DNA of 52,596 nt from contig JAJEAC010000200.1 in NCBI GenBank assembly GCA_022824315.1, positions 1-52,596 on the forward strand, written 5' to 3'. The position numbers and the translations under genes were made by a program. Each line of letters opens with the position of its first letter. Within the stretch, counting starts at the first letter, position 1. Positions 29,309 through 38,835 of the stretch are shown in pieces. The stretch comes from Silicimonas sp. GTDB taxonomy: Bacteria > Pseudomonadota > Alphaproteobacteria > Rhodobacterales > Rhodobacteraceae. The notes beneath the pieces are model-generated. The model ran no database searches. It was not told the DNA's origin and saw only the letters and a program-made list of their open reading frames with translations.

Positions 29309-29332
29309 GCTCGCGAGTGATTCGCCGCGAGC
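29309..29332. terminator. Hairpin between convergent aldo/keto reductase and TRAP genes
   Basis: GCTCGCG (29309-29315) and CGCGAGC (29326-29332) form a 7-bp stem with a 10-base loop, about 44 bases after the reductase stop. There is no T-run, so it is at best a weak terminator. The rest of the 211-base gap is featureless. Confidence 0.35.
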
Positions 29333-29476
29333 ATCGGCCAGCCGGGTTGCCCCTGTGGGCTTCAGGAAATCCAGTGTCCGGACGTGGTTCGCGCTTCGCT
29401 GTCTTGATCAGTTCATTGGCCCGCCGACAAGTCTTCACGTCATACGGGTGCCGATGACGATGGTGGCACGCCGCAT

Positions 29477-30784
29477 TCACGGTCGTTGTCGCATCTGATC
29501 GGGCAGCCAGGTCGCAAGATCCGGCACCGCGATCAGCACGAAGACCATCAGGACCATGATCATGAACATCGGGATCGCGGACTTCGCGATGAAGTTCATT
29601 TCGTGATGTGTCATCCCCTGCAGCACGAAGAGGTTGAAGCCGATCGGCGGCGTGATCTGGGCCATTTCAACGACCACCACGATGAAGATGCCAAACCAGA
29701 TGAGATCGATTCCGGCATCGCGAATCATGGGTTCCACGACAGCCATCGTCAGCACCACCGAGGAGATGCCGTCGAGAAAGCAGCCGAGAATGATGTAGAA
29801 GACCAAGAGGACCATGAGCAGCTCGAACCGAGAAAGCTCCCACTGGGCAATCAGGTCGGCGAGGCCGCGCGGCAGTCCCGTGAACCCCATCGAGAGCGAA
29901 AGGAACGCCGCACCCGCAAGAATGAGCGCAATCATGGCGCTCGTCCGGGTCGCTCCCATCAGGCTCTGGGCGAAGGTCTTCCAGTTGAGCGATCCCTGGC
30001 CGGCGGCGAGGAGCAGTCCTCCGATCACGCCGAACGCAGCAGCTTCGGTGGCGGTGGCATAGCCAAGGTACATCGATCCGATGACCACAAGGATCAGGCA
30101 GACCACCGGGATCAGGAAGCGCGAGTTCGCGACGCGTTCGGAAAACGACATCGGTGGTTCCTCAGCCGGATTCCAGGACCGCGACACACGGCTGTAAATC
30201 GCCACGTAGGACATGAACATCGCCGCCAGAACAAGGCCTGGCACGATGCCTGCGAAGAAGAGCTTGGAGATCGATTCGTTTATCGTGACCCCGTAGACGA
30301 TAAGGGTCAGCGAGGGCGGAATCATGAGACCCAGCGTGGCGGCACCGGCAAGCGTGCCGATGACCATCGGTTCCGGGTAGTTCCGTTTCCTGAGTTCCGG
30401 AATGGACATCTTGCCGACCGTTGTCAGCGTCGCCGCCGAGGATCCCGAGACGGCAGCAAAGACGGTGCAGCCGACGATGTTGGTGTGAACGAGACCGCCA
30501 GGCAGCGACTTCATCCACGGGCTGAGACCGCGGAACATGTCCTCCGACAGGCGGGTTCGGTAGAGGATCTCTCCCATCCAGATGAACAGGGGCAGGGCGG
30601 TCAGAGTCCAAGACGACGACGATGACCAGATTGTCGTCAGCATCGTGTCGCCAACTGGCCTGGTCGTGAAGAGCTCCATGCCGACCCAGGCAACTCCGAT
30701 CAGCGACAGGCCGACCCAGACGCCAGATCCCAGCAACAGGAAGAGCACGAAGAGGAACAGGACGATGATCGAGGCGTCTTCCAT
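29477..30784 (-). CDS. dctM: TRAP transporter large permease (DctM type)
   Basis: This 435-residue membrane protein has about 12 hydrophobic segments. Family motifs include ALPLFIWMGEIL, GCTVFAAVSGSSAATLTTVG and the repeated MIPPSLTLIVYG and QITPPIGFNLFVLQG loops that form the substrate/sodium site of TRAP M subunits. GGAGG lies 8 bases before the ATG, inside the end of the small permease gene. It imports an organic anion or zwitterion with sodium, together with the DctQ and DctP partners upstream. Confidence 0.93.
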   Translation of the reverse strand: MEDASIIVLFLFVLFLLLGSGVWVGLSLIGVAWVGMELFTTRPVGDTMLTTIWSSSSSWTLTALPLFIWMGEILYRTRLSEDMFRGLSPWMKSLPGGLVHTNIVGCTVFAAVSGSSAATLTTVGKMSIPELRKRNYPEPMVIGTLAGAATLGLMIPPSLTLIVYGVTINESISKLFFAGIVPGLVLAAMFMSYVAIYSRVSRSWNPAEEPPMSFSERVANSRFLIPVVCLILVVIGSMYLGYATATEAAAFGVIGGLLLAAGQGSLNWKTFAQSLMGATRTSAMIALILAGAAFLSLSMGFTGLPRGLADLIAQWELSRFELLMVLLVFYIILGCFLDGISSVVLTMAVVEPMIRDAGIDLIWFGIFIVVVVEMAQITPPIGFNLFVLQGMTHHEMNFIAKSAIPMFMIMVLMVFVLIAVPDLATWLPDQMRQRP

Positions 30785-30787
30785 GAA

Positions 30788-31312
30788 CTATCCTCCCAAT
30801 CCCTGCTCGATCTGGTCCCTCGAAATGCGGTGCTCGCCCTTGAAGATCAGGTTGAGGAGATTGTCCGTGAGCGCCACCGCGAAGATGATCGCTCCGGCAA
30901 GGACAAAGCTCTGGGGAATCCAGAGTTCGGTTCGGTCCTGACCTTGGCTGATGTCGTTGAATCTCCAGGACCAGTAGACGAAGCGCACCGCGAAGTAGAC
31001 GAAATACCACGCCGTGACGGTGCCAATGGCAAAGCACCAGATTTCGAGCATGCGCTTCCCGCGCGGCGGCAGGGCATTCAGCACGATCGAGACCCGGATA
31101 TGGCTGCCCCGGCTAAGGGCGTTGGCGAAGGCAAGAAACGACGCGGCGGCCATGAAGTAGCCTGCGTATTCAGGTGCGCCCGGAAAGACCTCGCCAGTCC
31201 AGCGGGCGAGCATCTGGATCACGATAAGGCCCAAAATCGCTATGAGGCAGCAGGCGGCAAGAACGCCGGCCGCAACGTAGGTCCAATCAAGTGTGCGGCG
31301 GACAAGTGTCAT
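30788..31312 (-). CDS. dctQ: TRAP transporter small permease (DctQ type)
   Basis: This 174-residue protein has four predicted membrane helices (YVAAGVLAACCLIAILGLIV, a FMAAASFLAFANAL segment, a CFAIGTVTAWYFVYF segment and a LAGAIIFAVAL segment), as in DctQ. The conserved cytosolic stretch SRGSHIRVSIVLNALP precedes the third helix. The ATG at 31312 is preferred over 31357 because the first helix and family N-terminus begin there. The large permease gene follows after 3 bases. Confidence 0.88.
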   Translation of the reverse strand: MTLVRRTLDWTYVAAGVLAACCLIAILGLIVIQMLARWTGEVFPGAPEYAGYFMAAASFLAFANALSRGSHIRVSIVLNALPPRGKRMLEIWCFAIGTVTAWYFVYFAVRFVYWSWRFNDISQGQDRTELWIPQSFVLAGAIIFAVALTDNLLNLIFKGEHRISRDQIEQGLGG

Positions 31313-31594
31313 GGCCGCATGCCCTCGCGGATGTCGCGCCGGCGCGGTGAGTTCCACCCGATCCTTGCTGCATCAACTGATCCTGTTTGACGTCGACGCC
31401 CCCCGCCCGGATGCACCGGGGTCCCCAACGCGTTGCTCGACCGTCTCGACTTCCTTGCCACATGTGCATGCAACCGAGCCCGTCCGGCGGAAATCGTCCA
31501 AGCTTCTCCAGCGGCGGTCGGCCAGTCCCAGTCAGCTGGTCGATGCGCGGGGCGCCTCTTTGCTGTCATTGCATACTCGCCTGCAAGAATGTGA

Positions 31595-31617
31595 ACGGGC
31601 CCGACGTGCGAGCCCGT
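31595..31617 (-). terminator. Hairpin between TRAP binding-protein and permease genes
   Basis: On the minus strand ACGGGC (31617-31612) and GCCCGT (31600-31595) pair across an 11-base loop, about 10 bases after the binding-protein stop. There is no T-run. It may stabilise the binding-protein mRNA or reduce read-through into the permease genes. The remainder of the 314-base gap (31313-31626) shows nothing else. Confidence 0.4.
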
Positions 31618-31626
31618 CCGGATTAA

Positions 31627-32607
31627 TCACTTCAGCGACATGAACCTGTCAACCACGGCCTGACCTTCGGCGCCGGCAGCTTCAAGCCACTCGGCGGTCA
31701 TGACCTTGCCGATCTCCTGCAGTTCGGCCTTCATCTGGTCTGATGCGGGCGCAACCGTCATGCCCCCGTCCCGCAGGCCCTGAAGCGTGAAGCCGGTGTA
31801 CTCCTTCGCTCGCCAATTGCCGGCATACTCGGCAAGTCCTGCGCAAGCATTGATGACATTCTTGTTCTGCTCTGAAACGCCGTCCCAGACGCCCGAGTTC
31901 ACCATGACATAGTTGCGCGGCAGCCATGCATCCACTTCGTAGAAGTAATTCAGCGATTCCCAAACCTTCCGGTCATAGCCCGTGGAGCCCGACGAAACCA
32001 TTGCGTCAGCCACACCGGTGGCAAATGCCTGGCTGATCTCGGCCGCCTCGATCGTGACCGGCAGCATGCCTGTCAGTTCCGCAAGCCGTGTGGTTGCGTT
32101 GTTGTACGAACGGAACTTGATTCCCTTCATGTCCGCAACCGAATCCACGGCATCGCGGAAATAGAGACCTTGAGGCGGCCATGCCACAGCATAGAGCAGG
32201 TGCAGGCCCTGATCGGCCAGAATCTTCTCAAGGGTGGGCTTCGCGGCTTCCCAAAGCTTGTCGGCATCATCGAAACTCGTTGCGAGAAACGGCACCGAGT
32301 CGAAGCCGAACAACGCATTCTCGTTCTGGTGGCCGGAAAGCAGACGCTCGCCGATCGGAACCTGACCGGTCTGGACCGCACGCTTGATCTGCGCCCCGGG
32401 GAAGAGGCTTCCGCTCGGGTGGGTAACGATCTCGATTTCGCCACCCGTGCCGGTCGTCACGCATTTCGCGAACTCGGCGCCTGTCACCGAATGGAAATTG
32501 GAGCCGGAATAGGCCATAGGCATATCCCATTTCTCGGCCATGATCGGTGTTGCGGCCATGGTCAGTGCGAACGTGCCGGCAGCAAGTAGCGTCGTTGATT
32601 TGTTCAT
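31627..32607 (-). CDS. dctP: TRAP transporter periplasmic substrate-binding protein (DctP type)
   Basis: This 326-residue protein begins with a Sec signal peptide (MNKSTTLLAAGTFALTMAA, cut near IMA-EKW). The mature part matches DctP: GTGGEIEIVTHPSGSLFPG, then the KGIKFRSYNN segment that contains the Arg contacting the ligand carboxylate, and EISQAFATGVADAMVSSG. AGGAGAA precedes the ATG. It is encoded 18 bases after a DadA-like oxidase gene, which suggests that the ligand is related to the oxidase's substrate, perhaps a D-amino acid or N-substituted amino acid. Confidence 0.9.
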   Translation of the reverse strand: MNKSTTLLAAGTFALTMAATPIMAEKWDMPMAYSGSNFHSVTGAEFAKCVTTGTGGEIEIVTHPSGSLFPGAQIKRAVQTGQVPIGERLLSGHQNENALFGFDSVPFLATSFDDADKLWEAAKPTLEKILADQGLHLLYAVAWPPQGLYFRDAVDSVADMKGIKFRSYNNATTRLAELTGMLPVTIEAAEISQAFATGVADAMVSSGSTGYDRKVWESLNYFYEVDAWLPRNYVMVNSGVWDGVSEQNKNVINACAGLAEYAGNWRAKEYTGFTLQGLRDGGMTVAPASDQMKAELQEIGKVMTAEWLEAAGAEGQAVVDRFMSLK

Positions 32608-32625
32608 TTCATTCTCCTGTGTGAT

Positions 32626-33894
32626 TCACGTCGGATGACGCGCACCCGCATATCGTGCAGGGGAATACGGGGCAAGATCAAGATTGGGTTGGCGTCCCGC
32701 AACGAGTTGCGCGATCAGGCGACCTGTCCGTGGCCCGCCTGTCAGGCCTACGTGATCGTGGCCGAAAGCCATGAAGGCTCCCGACACGCCCGGAACGGGG
32801 CCAATGAGGGGGGTGCTGTCGGCGACGGATGGGCGGTGTCCCATCCATTCCACGGTATCCTTCCATGCGATGCCTGGCATGGCTCTGCGAATCTGTCGTT
32901 CGAGCAGCCTGAATGGCGCCTGCGACGGCGGCGCGTCCAGGCCGCCGAACTCGACGATTCCGGCAAGCCGCAGGCGACCCTCCATGGGAGTCGCCACGAA
33001 CTTGGCGGCGGCAATCATGACGGGTGACCGTGGCATGATCGAGGGTTCCCAGAGTTCGAGATGGTAGCCCCGTTCACTTTCCATTGGCACCCTTACGCCG
33101 AGTTGTCGTGAAAGCGGGCCGGACCATGCGCCTGCTGCGAGGACGACCGCGTCGCACATGAGCGTTTCGCCGCCAACGCGAAGGCCGGTGACCTGTCCAT
33201 TCTCCTGCACCACGTCCGTGACCTCGCCGATCAGGAGACGCGCGCCCTGGGATTCGGCATGTCTTGCCAGGTCCGTCACGTAGCGACCGGGATCGCTGAT
33301 CCGTCCATGATCCGGGCAACGTACTCCGAAGGTGATCGACGGGCCGAATGCCGGATCGTAGGCGCGCAATTCGGCGCCTTCGAGTTCCTCCCACGTGTAC
33401 CCGTGTTCCGCCCGGATCCGCCAACCGAGTGAGTCGCCCTCGAAATGCGCACGGTCTCGATAGAGGAATACATAGTCCGCAGGGCAAATCCACTTCTCGG
33501 CACCTGTATCCTTCGCCAGATCCTGGTGCTCGGCGAGGCTGTCTCCAACGATGCGCGTCAACGCGGCAGCGCGCTTTCGGACGTCACTTGCGTTCGCGTG
33601 ACCCAGAAAGCGTGTCAGCCAGGGGACGAGGCGCGGCAGATACTGCCAATTGAGAAAGAGCGGCTGGTCGCGACCGAAGAGCATGCCGGGCACGTTTCGG
33701 AGAAGTCCCGGAACGGACACCGGGATGATGCCGTTGGATGCCAGGACCCCGCCGTTGCCGTGGCTTGCACCTTCAGCGGGGCCCTTCCTGTCGATCAGGA
33801 TGACGTCGTGGCCGTCGCGGAGGCACCAGATGGCAGTCGATACGCCGACGATCCCGGCACCGACGATCACCACTGTCTTTCGCGAGTCCTCCAC
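32626..33894 (-). CDS. FAD-dependent D-amino-acid dehydrogenase-like oxidoreductase (DadA/DAO family)
   Basis: This 422-residue protein has an N-terminal FAD-binding Rossmann motif (VVIVGAGIVGVSTAIWCL, then IDRKGPAEGASHGNGG) and a DAO-fold C-terminus with the GHRPSVADSTPLIGPV and FGHDHVGLTGGPRTG motifs. I place the start at GTG 33894 because GGAGGTGAT ends 6 bases upstream, a near-perfect anti-Shine-Dalgarno match; ATG 33960 would place this site inside the gene. It oxidises amines or D-amino acids with electrons passing to the membrane. As the first gene of the TRAP operon, it probably processes the imported compound. Confidence 0.87.
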   Translation of the reverse strand: MEDSRKTVVIVGAGIVGVSTAIWCLRDGHDVILIDRKGPAEGASHGNGGVLASNGIIPVSVPGLLRNVPGMLFGRDQPLFLNWQYLPRLVPWLTRFLGHANASDVRKRAAALTRIVGDSLAEHQDLAKDTGAEKWICPADYVFLYRDRAHFEGDSLGWRIRAEHGYTWEELEGAELRAYDPAFGPSITFGVRCPDHGRISDPGRYVTDLARHAESQGARLLIGEVTDVVQENGQVTGLRVGGETLMCDAVVLAAGAWSGPLSRQLGVRVPMESERGYHLELWEPSIMPRSPVMIAAAKFVATPMEGRLRLAGIVEFGGLDAPPSQAPFRLLERQIRRAMPGIAWKDTVEWMGHRPSVADSTPLIGPVPGVSGAFMAFGHDHVGLTGGPRTGRLIAQLVAGRQPNLDLAPYSPARYAGARHPT

Positions 33895-34319
33895 TGCTGG
33901 ATCACCTCCGTCGCCTAGCGTGCCGCGCCTGGAACGAAGCGGCTCGGCTTGCAAATTCATCCCGACGCATCTGCACCCGATCGAGGACGAACTTGCAAGT
34001 GAATGCCGAACTTTCGTTGCGCAAGCGGCAGAGACTTGCCGTGGAGAGCGCATGAGATGCGGGGACATGTTGAGGCAAGGCACCGGACGGCGAAGGACGG
34101 CCTGATTCCTGGCGGGCACGGCGTTGTGTTCCCGAACACGGGCGGAGTCGCCGGCTCAGCTTCGTGCGACCCACGTCGGCCAGATGCCGACGCAGAACAT
34201 TGCTCGCGACGGTGTTGAGCCCGATTCCACTCCGTGCTTCACTTTCGATAAGGGTTGGTGGACAAGCGCGCAGGCACGTGGCGGCAGCGTATCGCGACGG
34301 ACAGAAAGGTGCAGCGATC
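33895..34319. other. Divergent region between the oxidase/TRAP operon and the racemase gene
   Basis: A 425-base gap holding two opposite promoters, probably a shared regulatory region. The strong ribosome binding site of the oxidase (33901-33909, minus strand) is the only clear element. No regulator gene and no striking palindrome were found. Confidence 0.4.
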
Positions 34320-35039
34320 ATGATCAAGGGCGGCAAATCGGTCTACGGGGCTTCCGTGGGCATCCTGATGCTCGAAGCCCGTTTCCCGCGAATCTTGGGT
34401 GACATGGGCAATGCGGGCACGTGGGACTTTCCGGTGCTCTACAAGGTCGTACGCGACGCATCGCCGGATCGTGTCGTCCGGCAGGGAGCGAAAGGGCTGC
34501 TGGACGCATTCAAGATGGCGGCGCAGGATCTTGAGGCTGACGGGGCGGACGGGATCACCACGAATTGCGGGTTTCTCGCGATCTTCCAGGACGAGTTGTC
34601 GTCCGCTGTCGACATTCCCGTTCTGACCTCGTCGCTGATGCAGGTCAGCGCGGTCAACTCGCTCCTCCCGCCTGGCCGCCGGGCGGGCATCCTCACCGTC
34701 TCGCGCTCGTCCCTGACCGCGGCGCATCTGGCCGCAGCCGGGGTGCCTGAGGGCACGCCCGTCGGCACGACCGAAGGCCGGGCGCATTTCACGGAAGTGA
34801 TCCTGGGCAATTCAAACGACCTCGATCCGGTCGCGGCCGAGGCCGATAACGTCGGCGCCGCCGAGGACCTTGTCGCGCAACATCCCGACATTGGAGCCAT
34901 TGTACTTGAATGCACCAACATGACGCCCTTCGCGACCGCAATCCGTCGCGCCACCGGGCACCCGGTCTTCTCGCAAGTGAGCTTCGTGAACTGGTTCCAG
35001 TCCTCGCTGTCCCCGCCGGACTGGCCCCGCAGGACGTGA
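34320..35039 (+). CDS. Aspartate/glutamate/hydantoin racemase-family protein
   Basis: This 239-residue protein has the two-cysteine active-site pattern of the family: Cys in ITTNCGFLA and Cys in VLECTNMTPFA, each flanked by the expected Thr/Asn residues. PPGRRAGILTVSRSS lies between them. The ATG at 34320 follows AAAGG at 10 bases; the open frame upstream to 34164 has no similarity. The family includes amino-acid racemases and hydantoin racemases. Divergent from the DadA-like and TRAP genes, it may interconvert stereoisomers of the compound they import and oxidise. Confidence 0.85.
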   Translation: MIKGGKSVYGASVGILMLEARFPRILGDMGNAGTWDFPVLYKVVRDASPDRVVRQGAKGLLDAFKMAAQDLEADGADGITTNCGFLAIFQDELSSAVDIPVLTSSLMQVSAVNSLLPPGRRAGILTVSRSSLTAAHLAAAGVPEGTPVGTTEGRAHFTEVILGNSNDLDPVAAEADNVGAAEDLVAQHPDIGAIVLECTNMTPFATAIRRATGHPVFSQVSFVNWFQSSLSPPDWPRRT

Positions 35040-35427
35040 GAACTGGGGGCGCATCGTGCCGCGCCCTGCCAGTGTCGTTCAGCGTCGACAAAGCGCCCTC
35101 GCCAGCACTTCCCCCGGAAGCGCCTTGGAACGGTTGCCAGCGGCATCTTGCATGGGCAGTGCGTCAATTTCATCACTTGGCGTCCTTCTGGTTCCCGTTG
35201 AATGCAGGGCGTCACGTCATCGGCAATCTCGTGACCTCGTCCCATGCATCGGAAGGGCCGCCGGTCGCCATCGCGAACGCCGCATGTCACTGGGTCAGGG
35301 ACCGCGCCTGAATTGCGCGCATTTGCATGCGGCGCCGGATCGACCGGCCTGGACGGGCAAGAGATGAGACACTCGTCTCTGCCGGTTGTTGCCCCACCAG
35401 CGGCAACTTGATAGGCGGCGCCTTGAG
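35040..35427. other. Intergenic region before the SNF2 helicase gene
   Basis: A 388-base gap without a recognised gene. The helicase start has only a weak purine-rich site (GGCGGCG, 35415-35421). No palindrome or terminator stands out. Confidence 0.4.
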
Positions 35428-38400
35428 ATGTTGATCACCAAGCAGTGCATTTCACGAGCAATCGGCGATGCGACCCACTTTCAGGGTGGTGTTTCATATT
35501 TTTCTGCCCGGAAAGTCACGTCCGTCAAGTTGGTGGGCCACGTCCTGACGGGCAGTGTCTTGGGGACCGGCGGAAATCTGTTCGAAGTCCAGGCCCACCT
35601 GCATGCGGACCCGAAGGGCCTCATGTCTGCAGTCGATGGCATGTGCACCTGCGACGCAGGATACAACTGCAAGCATGTCGTGGCGGTTCTGCTCGAATTC
35701 GCGCAGCGGAGCGTTGACCGCGCCCCCGCCGCCTCGGCCACGCCTGGAGGAAGCGCACCGGCTCTGCCGGGATTTGCCCAAGTGGAATTGCCCGGCGAGA
35801 TCATGTCATGGCTTGACCGCCTTGACGAAGGGAAACGCGCCTCGCCCACGAAATTGGCGCCAAAGTCATCCGGTGACGCCGTATTCTATGTCTTCCGGCG
35901 AAGTCGTGATCATGCCAGGGCCGAGATTGCGTCGTTCCGTGCCTACGTCAAAAAGGACGGCGGCATCGGGAAGAGCGTCCGGGAATTCAATCCGCAGGTA
36001 TTCGGTATCAGCCAAGCGGGCGCCACGCAGTCTGACGCTGTCATTCTCGCGCAACTGGCATTTTTCTCCACCGTCTCCTACCCGGCCCGTCAGGACTTGC
36101 CGACCGGCGAAGCGCTGGAGCGGCTCTTGCAACAGGTCATCGCAACCGGTCGTGCGCGGTTCCGTGACATTCATGGCCCGAGCCTGGCCTGGGCCGAGCC
36201 CAGGGAGGTCAGTTTCGAATGGACGCTTGACGCGGCGGGTGATCAGAGCCTGCAGGCGAGCGACGCGGACGGGCGATCCCTGGTTGTCCTGCCGTTTCCC
36301 GACCCCGTCTTCGTGGACGAAAGCGCTGGCTTGGTCGGGCTGGCGCTCACATTCCTGCCTCCAGGCGTTGCTGCGGCACTTGCCAGCGCTCCGACAGTCC
36401 CGGCGGAATCCGTCGCGCCCGTGGCCGACCACTTGGAACGGCGCCTGGGTGTCGCGGTGCCTCGTCCGGACCCGGTTGCGGTTCACGAACGGACCGATCT
36501 TGCGCCTTCGATGTCCCTGAAACTGTTCGGTCACAATCGGAAGCAAAAGGTGCGTGGCATGTGGTGGAGCCCGGGACCCCGGGCCGGACAGGAGACCGTC
36601 ACCTATCCGTGCATACGTGCAGAGATCCGTTACGAGGGATGCAGCGAGCGTTTGGAGCCTGGTGCGGGACCGGACATCCGGCATGCCGACAAGAAAGGGG
36701 TGCACGTCATTCGGCGAGACCGCGCGGCCGAGATGGATCTGCTATTCGAACTGGAGGGCATTGCGGCGGAATTTGACGGCGAGGCCCCCGAATATGCGCA
36801 TGTGTTCGGAGGCCGGCTCCCGAGGGCGATGAGCGAAGCGCATGTCATCTTTCCCCATGCCGTTCTCGGTGACATGCACACCCTTCAGGAGGTTCTCGAG
36901 TTCAACGCGGAGGGATTGCCTCGGCTGCGGGAACTGGGATGGGAGATCGACATCGATCCGAGCTGGCCCGCCCGCCTGCATTCCGGCGACGTGAGCTTCC
37001 AGACCGTTTTCGAACAGTCGGACAACGACTGGTTTTCATTGGCCTTGAAGCTGGATGTGGATGGCACGGCGCTGGACCTGACGAACACGATCCTTCAGCT
37101 TGTCGCCTCGCTTCCGCTCGATGACGCCGGAAACCTTGTCGAAGGATTTGACCTGGACGACTTCCTCGCGGACTTCGCGTTCTACCTGAACCTTCCCGAC
37201 GGAACAATGGTCCCGGTGCAGGGTGTCGATCTGGCCGGGTTCATTGAGGCCTTTCTCGAGGCGCAGGGGCTCACCAGGTTTCACATGGCCGATGCCGGGC
37301 GTGCAGCGCGCCTCGTTGAAGCGCTGGACGGATGTGGTGCGCCCTGGGATGGCGGAACCGAGATCCTGGAACTCGGCAAACGCTTGCGCATCCTTGCCGC
37401 TGCATCAGAGGAGAACCAGCCCGCCTCCCTGAAGGCCGAGCTTCGCCCCTATCAGACACAAGGCTACGGTTGGCTCAAGGCCCTGAGCGAAAGCGGATTT
37501 GGAGGCATACTGGCCGACGACATGGGGCTTGGAAAGACCGTGCAAGCCCTGTCCCTCCTGCTGCACTGTCATGTCGAAAGGAAGGCCGAGCATCCGAGCC
37601 TGCTGGTGATTCCCACCAGCCTGGTCAGCAACTGGCAGAATGAGGCGGCACGCTTTGCGCCAGATCTGAAAGTCCTTTGCCTGCATGGGTCCAAGCGACA
37701 TCAGCGGTTCGACCAGATCAGGGCACATGACCTGGTCTTGACGACATACCCGTTGATCCACCGGGACCATGAGGCGCTCTTTGCCCACGAGTACGAACTG
37801 GCCATTCTGGACGAGGCTCAAGCGGTGAAGAACCCCGCCGCTTCGGTGGCCAAGCACATTCGGCAGATCAAGGCGCGGCAACGCATTGCGCTTACCGGCA
37901 CGCCCTTGGAAAACAACCTCACGGAGCTTTGGGCCCTGTTTGACTGGCTCATCCCGGGGTTTCTCGGAGACCGCAAGCGGTTTGGCGCAGAGTATCGCAA
38001 ACCGATCGAGCAAAAGGGGGATCGCGCGCGGCAACGTCTCTTGTCTGACCGGGTCAAGCCTTTTCTTCTTCGCCGCACCAAGGACGAGGTCGTGGAGGAT
38101 CTGCCGCCCAAGACCGTCATTGACGAAAGCGTCGCTCTGGCCGGCGAGCAGGCCCTCCTCTACGAGAGCGTGCGCGGCGCAATGGACGCTCGCGTGCGTG
38201 CTGCGGTTGCCGCAAGGGGCCTGTCGGGATCGCGCATCACGGTGCTCGACGCCCTCCTGAAACTCCGGCAGGTCTGTTGCGACCCCAAGCTGGTCAAGCT
38301 GGACGCAGCCGCGAAGGTCAGGAAAAGCGCCAAGCGTGACCGCCTCGTGGAGATACTCGAAGAGCTCGTGAGCGAGAATCGCAAGGTTCTGGTCTTTTCC

Positions 38401-38835
38401 CAGTTCGTTGAAATGCTGCGTCTCATCGAGTCCGACGTACGGAACCGCGGATGGCCATACGCGATGCTGCACGGCCAGACCCGGGACCGCGCGGCCGCGA
38501 TCGAGAGGTTCCAGTCGGGCGATGCGCAGCTGTTCCTCATAAGCCTGAAGGCGGGGGGAACGGGCCTGAACCTGACCGCGGCCGACACGGTCATTCTCTA
38601 CGACCCGTGGTGGAACCCCGCCGTTGAGCGGCAGGCGATGGATCGTGCGCATCGGATCGGACAGGACAAGCCCGTTTTCGTCTACCGGCTCTATAGCGAG
38701 AACACGGTCGAGACGGCAATCAAGGCCATGCAGGTGCAAAAGCAGGCTTTGGCCGACGCGCTCTTCGAAGGCACCGGGGGAGGCGCCTTGACGTTGACGG
38801 AAGACGATCTTGCGAACCTGTTTGGATCGATGTGA
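35428..38835 (+). CDS. SWIM zinc finger and SNF2-family helicase (HepA-like)
   Basis: This 1135-residue protein has a SWIM finger at Cys73-x-Cys75, Cys81-x-His83 and a long non-catalytic middle (about 100-660) that includes the bacterial SNF2-associated domain. The two helicase lobes follow: motif I DDMGLGKT near 697, DEAQAVKN near 795, LTGTPLENNLTELWALFDW, then motif V SLKAGGTGLNLTAADTVIL and motif VI QAMDRAHRIGQDKPV. Members translocate on double-stranded DNA and may remodel protein-DNA complexes; the bacterial role is poorly known. The ATG at 35428 is chosen for domain start; no strong ribosome binding site. It is a single-gene unit. Confidence 0.9.
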   Translation: MLITKQCISRAIGDATHFQGGVSYFSARKVTSVKLVGHVLTGSVLGTGGNLFEVQAHLHADPKGLMSAVDGMCTCDAGYNCKHVVAVLLEFAQRSVDRAPAASATPGGSAPALPGFAQVELPGEIMSWLDRLDEGKRASPTKLAPKSSGDAVFYVFRRSRDHARAEIASFRAYVKKDGGIGKSVREFNPQVFGISQAGATQSDAVILAQLAFFSTVSYPARQDLPTGEALERLLQQVIATGRARFRDIHGPSLAWAEPREVSFEWTLDAAGDQSLQASDADGRSLVVLPFPDPVFVDESAGLVGLALTFLPPGVAAALASAPTVPAESVAPVADHLERRLGVAVPRPDPVAVHERTDLAPSMSLKLFGHNRKQKVRGMWWSPGPRAGQETVTYPCIRAEIRYEGCSERLEPGAGPDIRHADKKGVHVIRRDRAAEMDLLFELEGIAAEFDGEAPEYAHVFGGRLPRAMSEAHVIFPHAVLGDMHTLQEVLEFNAEGLPRLRELGWEIDIDPSWPARLHSGDVSFQTVFEQSDNDWFSLALKLDVDGTALDLTNTILQLVASLPLDDAGNLVEGFDLDDFLADFAFYLNLPDGTMVPVQGVDLAGFIEAFLEAQGLTRFHMADAGRAARLVEALDGCGAPWDGGTEILELGKRLRILAAASEENQPASLKAELRPYQTQGYGWLKALSESGFGGILADDMGLGKTVQALSLLLHCHVERKAEHPSLLVIPTSLVSNWQNEAARFAPDLKVLCLHGSKRHQRFDQIRAHDLVLTTYPLIHRDHEALFAHEYELAILDEAQAVKNPAASVAKHIRQIKARQRIALTGTPLENNLTELWALFDWLIPGFLGDRKRFGAEYRKPIEQKGDRARQRLLSDRVKPFLLRRTKDEVVEDLPPKTVIDESVALAGEQALLYESVRGAMDARVRAAVAARGLSGSRITVLDALLKLRQVCCDPKLVKLDAAAKVRKSAKRDRLVEILEELVSENRKVLVFSQFVEMLRLIESDVRNRGWPYAMLHGQTRDRAAAIERFQSGDAQLFLISLKAGGTGLNLTAADTVILYDPWWNPAVERQAMDRAHRIGQDKPVFVYRLYSENTVETAIKAMQVQKQALADALFEGTGGGALTLTEDDLANLFGSM

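Noticed and set aside
29486..30625. Plus-strand open frame of 379 codons
   Set aside because: Antisense to the dctM gene; very rich in His, Asp and Arg as expected when reading hydrophobic codons backward.
37405..38739. Minus-strand open frame of 444 codons
   Set aside because: Antisense to the helicase lobes of the SNF2 gene, without similarity.
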